Origin: Planctomycetota bacterium
GTDB taxonomy: Bacteria > Planctomycetota > Uabimicrobiia > Uabimicrobiales > JABWCH01
Assembly (NCBI GenBank): GCA_017993505.1
Contig: JAGOMP010000027.1
Coordinates: 1 to 37,087 of the forward strand
Length of the DNA: 37,087 bases
Direction: 5' to 3'
The notes beneath the pieces are model-generated. The model did not search any database, had not been told where the DNA came from, and worked only from the letters and a program-made list of their open reading frames with translations. Made by a program: the position numbers and the translations under genes. The first letter of the stretch is position 1; each line of letters starts with the position of its first letter. Shown here piece after piece: positions 33,783 to 37,087 of the stretch.

Positions 33783-36017
33783 TTAGAAAAAAATAGAATA
33801 GGGATTGAATTCTTCCTCTGTGTTTTGTTTCTGTATCCATCCTTTTTTAAGAGCAACAGTATGAAGGCGTTCTTTGCCCAATCGTCTCCAAAAATGAGAA
33901 AGTTGAGGAATAATGACTTTTACAACATTTAAACCAATATCTTCTCGTGTTTGGTCTAAAATGGTCATATTGAGGTTTGCATCTTTACAGATTTTTACGC
34001 ACATTTCTACGTCATCTTTTAGGTCGTCTGTAGAAAGATCTAGTATTTCTGAAGCTCTAATTGCTTTTGTATGAGGTTTAGGAAGAAGATATATATTATT
34101 TTCTAATCGTGCTGTAGTCCACCAATTTTGAGCTAATTCATCACCAAATAAGTATCTTGTTGATCCATCAAGATTCGTTAAAGAAACAGATGGTAAAAAT
34201 TGGTTAACTTCTGTAATAGAACGAAGGAGAGCAATTTTTGGATCAAAATGAGATCCACAACCAAGAATAATATCTTGGGACGGACGATTTTTAACATGAG
34301 ATAAGCAAGCAAATGTAGAAATTGGTAAGTCACTGCTAATGTCTAAGACCCATAAAGTACGGTGTATGCTTTCATAATATTCACGAATAGCATCTAAATA
34401 AGGAAGATGAAAACTATCTAAATCAACTTCTTGTCTTTGTATTCGATTGTACCACCAAATAGCAACAGCATCTCGCTCCACTAATTCCATAAATCCTTGC
34501 AAGATGGCTTCTTCCATAGTATTTCCTGCAGCTGTGCCATTGGAATCTGGGAAACACCAATGTTCTTTGAATTCTGGATGACCATAATAACAAAGTGCTG
34601 TGGGGATGTAAAAATATTCTTGGTGTGTCAGAGACCAACCTGGAGTCCAGTCAATTTCTTTAGATTCATCAAATTTTTCTGGAACAAGAACGCAACGAGA
34701 TGGCTTTTTAGAAGAATTGATTTGTTGTCTATTGGCAAATTGTTTTTCACTATATCCCATGCATTCATTAGGATGAAAAGCATTAGGCAATACATCACGA
34801 TATTTGCTTCGAATTGTATATTCATCACCATGATAAACGCCACTATATCTTTCAATGGCTTCACAAAGACCACTTACTTTTGCTTGTATTCGAGTTGTTC
34901 CTTTTCCACCACTGACGCCACGCAATACTTCTTTTAGAAAAAGGATACTATCAATTCCCATAGAAAAGTTATGACCTGCCACATAAGAAGGTGTGAGTTC
35001 ACTAGTCACACCCATAGCTGGTAATAATTCTGTAACAGCACCTAATATAGGACTAATATGGTGTTTATATTTTTCATATGTTTGTTCAGGTGTATGAGTT
35101 CGATGTCCGCCATCTTCTGTAAAAATTTTAGGGTGTGATTGTAATTGCAAAGGGTCTTGTTTTTTCGATTTTTTCTCCCCACATATGGAACATTGAGGGC
35201 GTTTCACTAAAATATGCTCTTGTGTTTTTCGAGTTCGTAAATCAAAAGTTTGCATTTTCCCTACAAGATGCTGAGAATTATTTAAATATTTGCAAATTTC
35301 TAAAATTGCAAGGTGAACGCCTAATCGAATCGTACTTGGTAGTGTGGCTTTTGAAGTTATAATGGGCATATCGTTATGTCCATGTTCTTGTAAATATTTT
35401 TCCATTTGACGATTAAAACGTAAACGTTGTGCTAAACATTCCCAACAACCACTTTGTGGAGTATAAAAAATAGGACCAAGCCAAAGAACTATTCCTATAG
35501 GTTTCACAAGAAGCCAAGGGATATTTCGTTGTATACATTCTTGATTGATTTTATCTAATTCTGGTTGTAAGTAATCATCTGTAAAAACAAGAAGAAAGTT
35601 TCCTTGTTCTTTGGGTTGCATATTCTTTTTTACTAATATGTTATGAATAAAATCATGTTGCAAATTTCCTAAAAGGCGAACTTCTAAACGTAAATTTTCT
35701 AAAGCATTTTTATATGGATGGATATTGCCCTGCATATATTCTACAAATATTTTATCTGGATGTTCAATATCATCTTTGCCTTCTCTTAAAGCATCACGTT
35801 TTTCCAAACTTCCCAACAGAGTATACAATTCTAGAAGATTTACCTGACTTTTCTGTACAATGTCGGACAGAGAATTTTTGCCGTTTAAAAATGGAGTAAT
35901 CTTATGATAAGAAGGATGATCAAGAAGAGTAGATGTATGTTCATCTAAAAGAAACAAATATTTATCTTGTATAGAGTGTACATCTAAAGATTGTTTAAAT
36001 CGTGGGTAATTGAACAT
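33783..36017 (-). CDS. Fused leader-binding / YcaO cyclodehydratase (azoline-type RiPP)
   Basis: A 744-residue fusion of the TOMM C and D proteins, as in cyanobactin PatD-type enzymes. Residues 1-90 look like a RiPP recognition element. The E1-like scaffold to about 310 carries a zinc tetrathiolate, C191-x-x-C194 and C276-x-x-C279. The YcaO domain (about 320-744) has the ATP/Mg acidic clusters GLCEAIERYSG (E386, E389) and ELVERDA (E511, E514, D516). In this family ATP activates peptide backbone amides so that Cys/Ser/Thr side chains cyclise to azolines. The C-terminus is FNPYSIFF and lacks the PxPxP tail typical of azoline-forming members. The start is the ATG after AAAGG; a TTG eleven codons earlier is less likely. 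The CNB-domain gene is 74 bp upstream. No precursor peptide gene was found. Confidence 0.88.
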   Translation of the reverse strand: MFNYPRFKQSLDVHSIQDKYLFLLDEHTSTLLDHPSYHKITPFLNGKNSLSDIVQKSQVNLLELYTLLGSLEKRDALREGKDDIEHPDKIFVEYMQGNIHPYKNALENLRLEVRLLGNLQHDFIHNILVKKNMQPKEQGNFLLVFTDDYLQPELDKINQECIQRNIPWLLVKPIGIVLWLGPIFYTPQSGCWECLAQRLRFNRQMEKYLQEHGHNDMPIITSKATLPSTIRLGVHLAILEICKYLNNSQHLVGKMQTFDLRTRKTQEHILVKRPQCSICGEKKSKKQDPLQLQSHPKIFTEDGGHRTHTPEQTYEKYKHHISPILGAVTELLPAMGVTSELTPSYVAGHNFSMGIDSILFLKEVLRGVSGGKGTTRIQAKVSGLCEAIERYSGVYHGDEYTIRSKYRDVLPNAFHPNECMGYSEKQFANRQQINSSKKPSRCVLVPEKFDESKEIDWTPGWSLTHQEYFYIPTALCYYGHPEFKEHWCFPDSNGTAAGNTMEEAILQGFMELVERDAVAIWWYNRIQRQEVDLDSFHLPYLDAIREYYESIHRTLWVLDISSDLPISTFACLSHVKNRPSQDIILGCGSHFDPKIALLRSITEVNQFLPSVSLTNLDGSTRYLFGDELAQNWWTTARLENNIYLLPKPHTKAIRASEILDLSTDDLKDDVEMCVKICKDANLNMTILDQTREDIGLNVVKVIIPQLSHFWRRLGKERLHTVALKKGWIQKQNTEEEFNPYSIFF

Positions 36018-36091
36018 ATTTTGACCTTTAAAGATAATAAAGCAATACAATCATAATAATATGAGCTACTTTATTTTATATAAAAATAAGT

Positions 36092-36607
36092 TTAAGATAA
36101 TAAAGCAGTCCTAATTTTATGAAAATGAGATGCAGCTACTTCTGCCTCATCTAAATTATCGGAGGAAAGTTCTTCTTCATACATAAATTGTTCTTCATTT
36201 TGTGTCATTGTTTGAAACATTTCTTTCATTTTATGAGACAGAAGAAAACATATTGATTGATAAAATCTACTGGCAAAAGCAGTATCAGATTTTAATTTCA
36301 TTTTCATTTGTTGAAGATTGAGTTCTAAAACAACACCTTCTTCTAAAGAAACGATTGTGTACATCATTGGTTGAGGATCTACAAGCCCCATTTCACCAAA
36401 TACCTCGCCTGCTCCTATTTTACTAAGAATTCTATCATTTTTAACAACAGCATAACTTCCAGAAATCGTAATATATAGATGAGCTATCTCTCTATTTTCC
36501 AGTAAAAGAATACTTCCTTCTTGAGTATTTTTTTTTACGCCTACACTCAAGAACCAATCAATATCTTGTTCTATGAATTTACTAAATAAGTATAATATTT
36601 TTTTCAT
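36092..36607 (-). CDS. Cyclic-nucleotide-binding-domain protein without HTH
   Basis: A 171-residue single CNB (Crp-fold) domain at about 10-110, with GSILLLENREIAHLYITISG and the phosphate-binding region GEVFGEMGLVDPQPMMYTIVS. The usual Arg that contacts the cyclic phosphate (in P-R-T/S-A) is replaced by Met, so cAMP/cGMP binding may be lost or altered. A long helix and an acidic tail (EEELSSDNLDEAE) follow in place of a DNA-binding domain. CNB proteins without DNA-binding domains occur with bacteriocin/RiPP export or maturation genes, and this one directly precedes the YcaO gene. The ATG follows GAGGGAAG. Confidence 0.87.
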   Translation of the reverse strand: MKKILYLFSKFIEQDIDWFLSVGVKKNTQEGSILLLENREIAHLYITISGSYAVVKNDRILSKIGAGEVFGEMGLVDPQPMMYTIVSLEEGVVLELNLQQMKMKLKSDTAFASRFYQSICFLLSHKMKEMFQTMTQNEEQFMYEEELSSDNLDEAEVAASHFHKIRTALLS

Positions 36608-36643
36608 AATTCTTCCCTCAAAAGATAATTTAGATGTACGTCT

Positions 36644-36671
36644 ATAATATCACTTTCCTAAATTAATTCAA
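36644..36671 (-). promoter_or_regulatory. Candidate promoter of the CNB-YcaO operon
   Basis: On the minus strand TTGAAT (36666-36671), a 16-bp spacer and TATTAT (36644-36649), 37 bp upstream of the CNB start codon. It is a near-consensus pair in the right place, but AT-rich DNA gives many chance matches. Confidence 0.45.
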
Positions 36672-36844
36672 ATACCATTTTGCAAATTCAAGAAAAATTT
36701 TGAAGAGAATTACTATGGTAAATGTGTGTTTTTTTTATTCAAGAACAATGTATAAGTATATGAGATATGTATAATAAAAGTAAAAAGTTATACATATACT
36801 TAAACACGATATCACAGGTTCATATTATCATAAAAATAGAAAAG

Positions 36845-37087
36845 CGTTGTCCAATGAACATGTATAATTAAATTAGATGATTATACACGCAAAAAAACAC
36901 CTGTCCAATTATCATGTATAATTAAAATTAGAAAACTATACATGCATTGCACGCATTGAAAAGACCTGTCCAATTACCATGTATAATTAAAATTAGATAA
37001 ATATCCACGCATTGAAAAGACCTGTCCAATTACCATGTACAATTAAAATTAAATGATTATCCACGCACTAAAAAGACCTGTCCAATG
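36845..37087. repeat. 56-bp tandem repeat array at the right edge
   Basis: Five units begin TGTCCAAT at 36848, 36902, 36967, 37023 and 37079, with spacings of 54, 65, 56 and 56 bp. Each contains CCATGTATAATTAAAATTA and CACGCATTGAAAAGACC-like sequence. The array runs off the window. The stretch 36672-36844 before it is AT-rich and shows nothing recognisable. Confidence 0.9.

Noticed and set aside
36845..37087. CRISPR array
   Set aside because: The whole 56-bp unit is conserved, with no unique spacers between short repeats, and no cas gene is nearby.

Overview
The window is AT-rich DNA from a bacterium whose gene content points to the Planctomycetota/PVC group. The evidence is several Hanks-type Ser/Thr kinases joined to FGE-sulfatase-fold domains, PduA/PduT-like microcompartment shell proteins, and very repeat-rich intergenic DNA. 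This placement is inferred from gene content and was not tested by phylogeny. No insertion sequence, phage or CRISPR array was seen.

Layout. Positions 1-356 hold a 19-bp tandem repeat array (core CCCCAGAGC on the minus strand). From 357 to 21313 every gene is on the minus strand. In transcription order these are mraY, ftsW, a zinc-ribbon Ser/Thr kinase, a lipoprotein, a CoA-acylating aldehyde dehydrogenase, BMC-H, BMC-T, a membrane-anchored FGE-fold protein, a PTS EIIA and an AsmA-like protein. A strong terminator at 8098-8140 ends this run. Next come a 1347-residue kinase-like/FGE protein with its own terminator, a sensor histidine kinase, a short RicT/PSP1 protein and MazG. Positions 21314-22274 hold a probable decayed Lys-rich gene, CCCCAGAGC repeats and a promoter region.

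Positions 22275-30918 (plus strand) hold two paralogous loci encoding kinase, transmembrane segment and extracytoplasmic FGE-fold modules. The first is kinase-A-B-A-B, split into two frames at a nine-A tract. The second is an intact kinase-A-B. About 170-180 bp of upstream DNA is duplicated with them. Positions 30919-31756 are packed with two short-repeat families. The right part (minus strand) holds a class III aminotransferase, a 31-bp minisatellite, a tRNA-Gln(CTG) with a consensus promoter and terminator, a fused leader-binding/YcaO cyclodehydratase, a cyclic-nucleotide-binding-domain protein and a 56-bp repeat array running off the end.

Themes. (i) Signalling: five kinases or kinase-like proteins, counting the histidine kinase, and eight FGE-fold domains in four loci. 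None of the FGE domains keeps the catalytic cysteine pattern of true formylglycine-generating enzymes, so they are probably binding modules. (ii) A minimal microcompartment locus whose aldehyde dehydrogenase carries a repeated Trp-containing tail that could be a multivalent cargo tag. (iii) A possible azoline-type RiPP system with no visible precursor gene. (iv) Minisatellite expansion within and between genes, which appears to be the main source of variation here.
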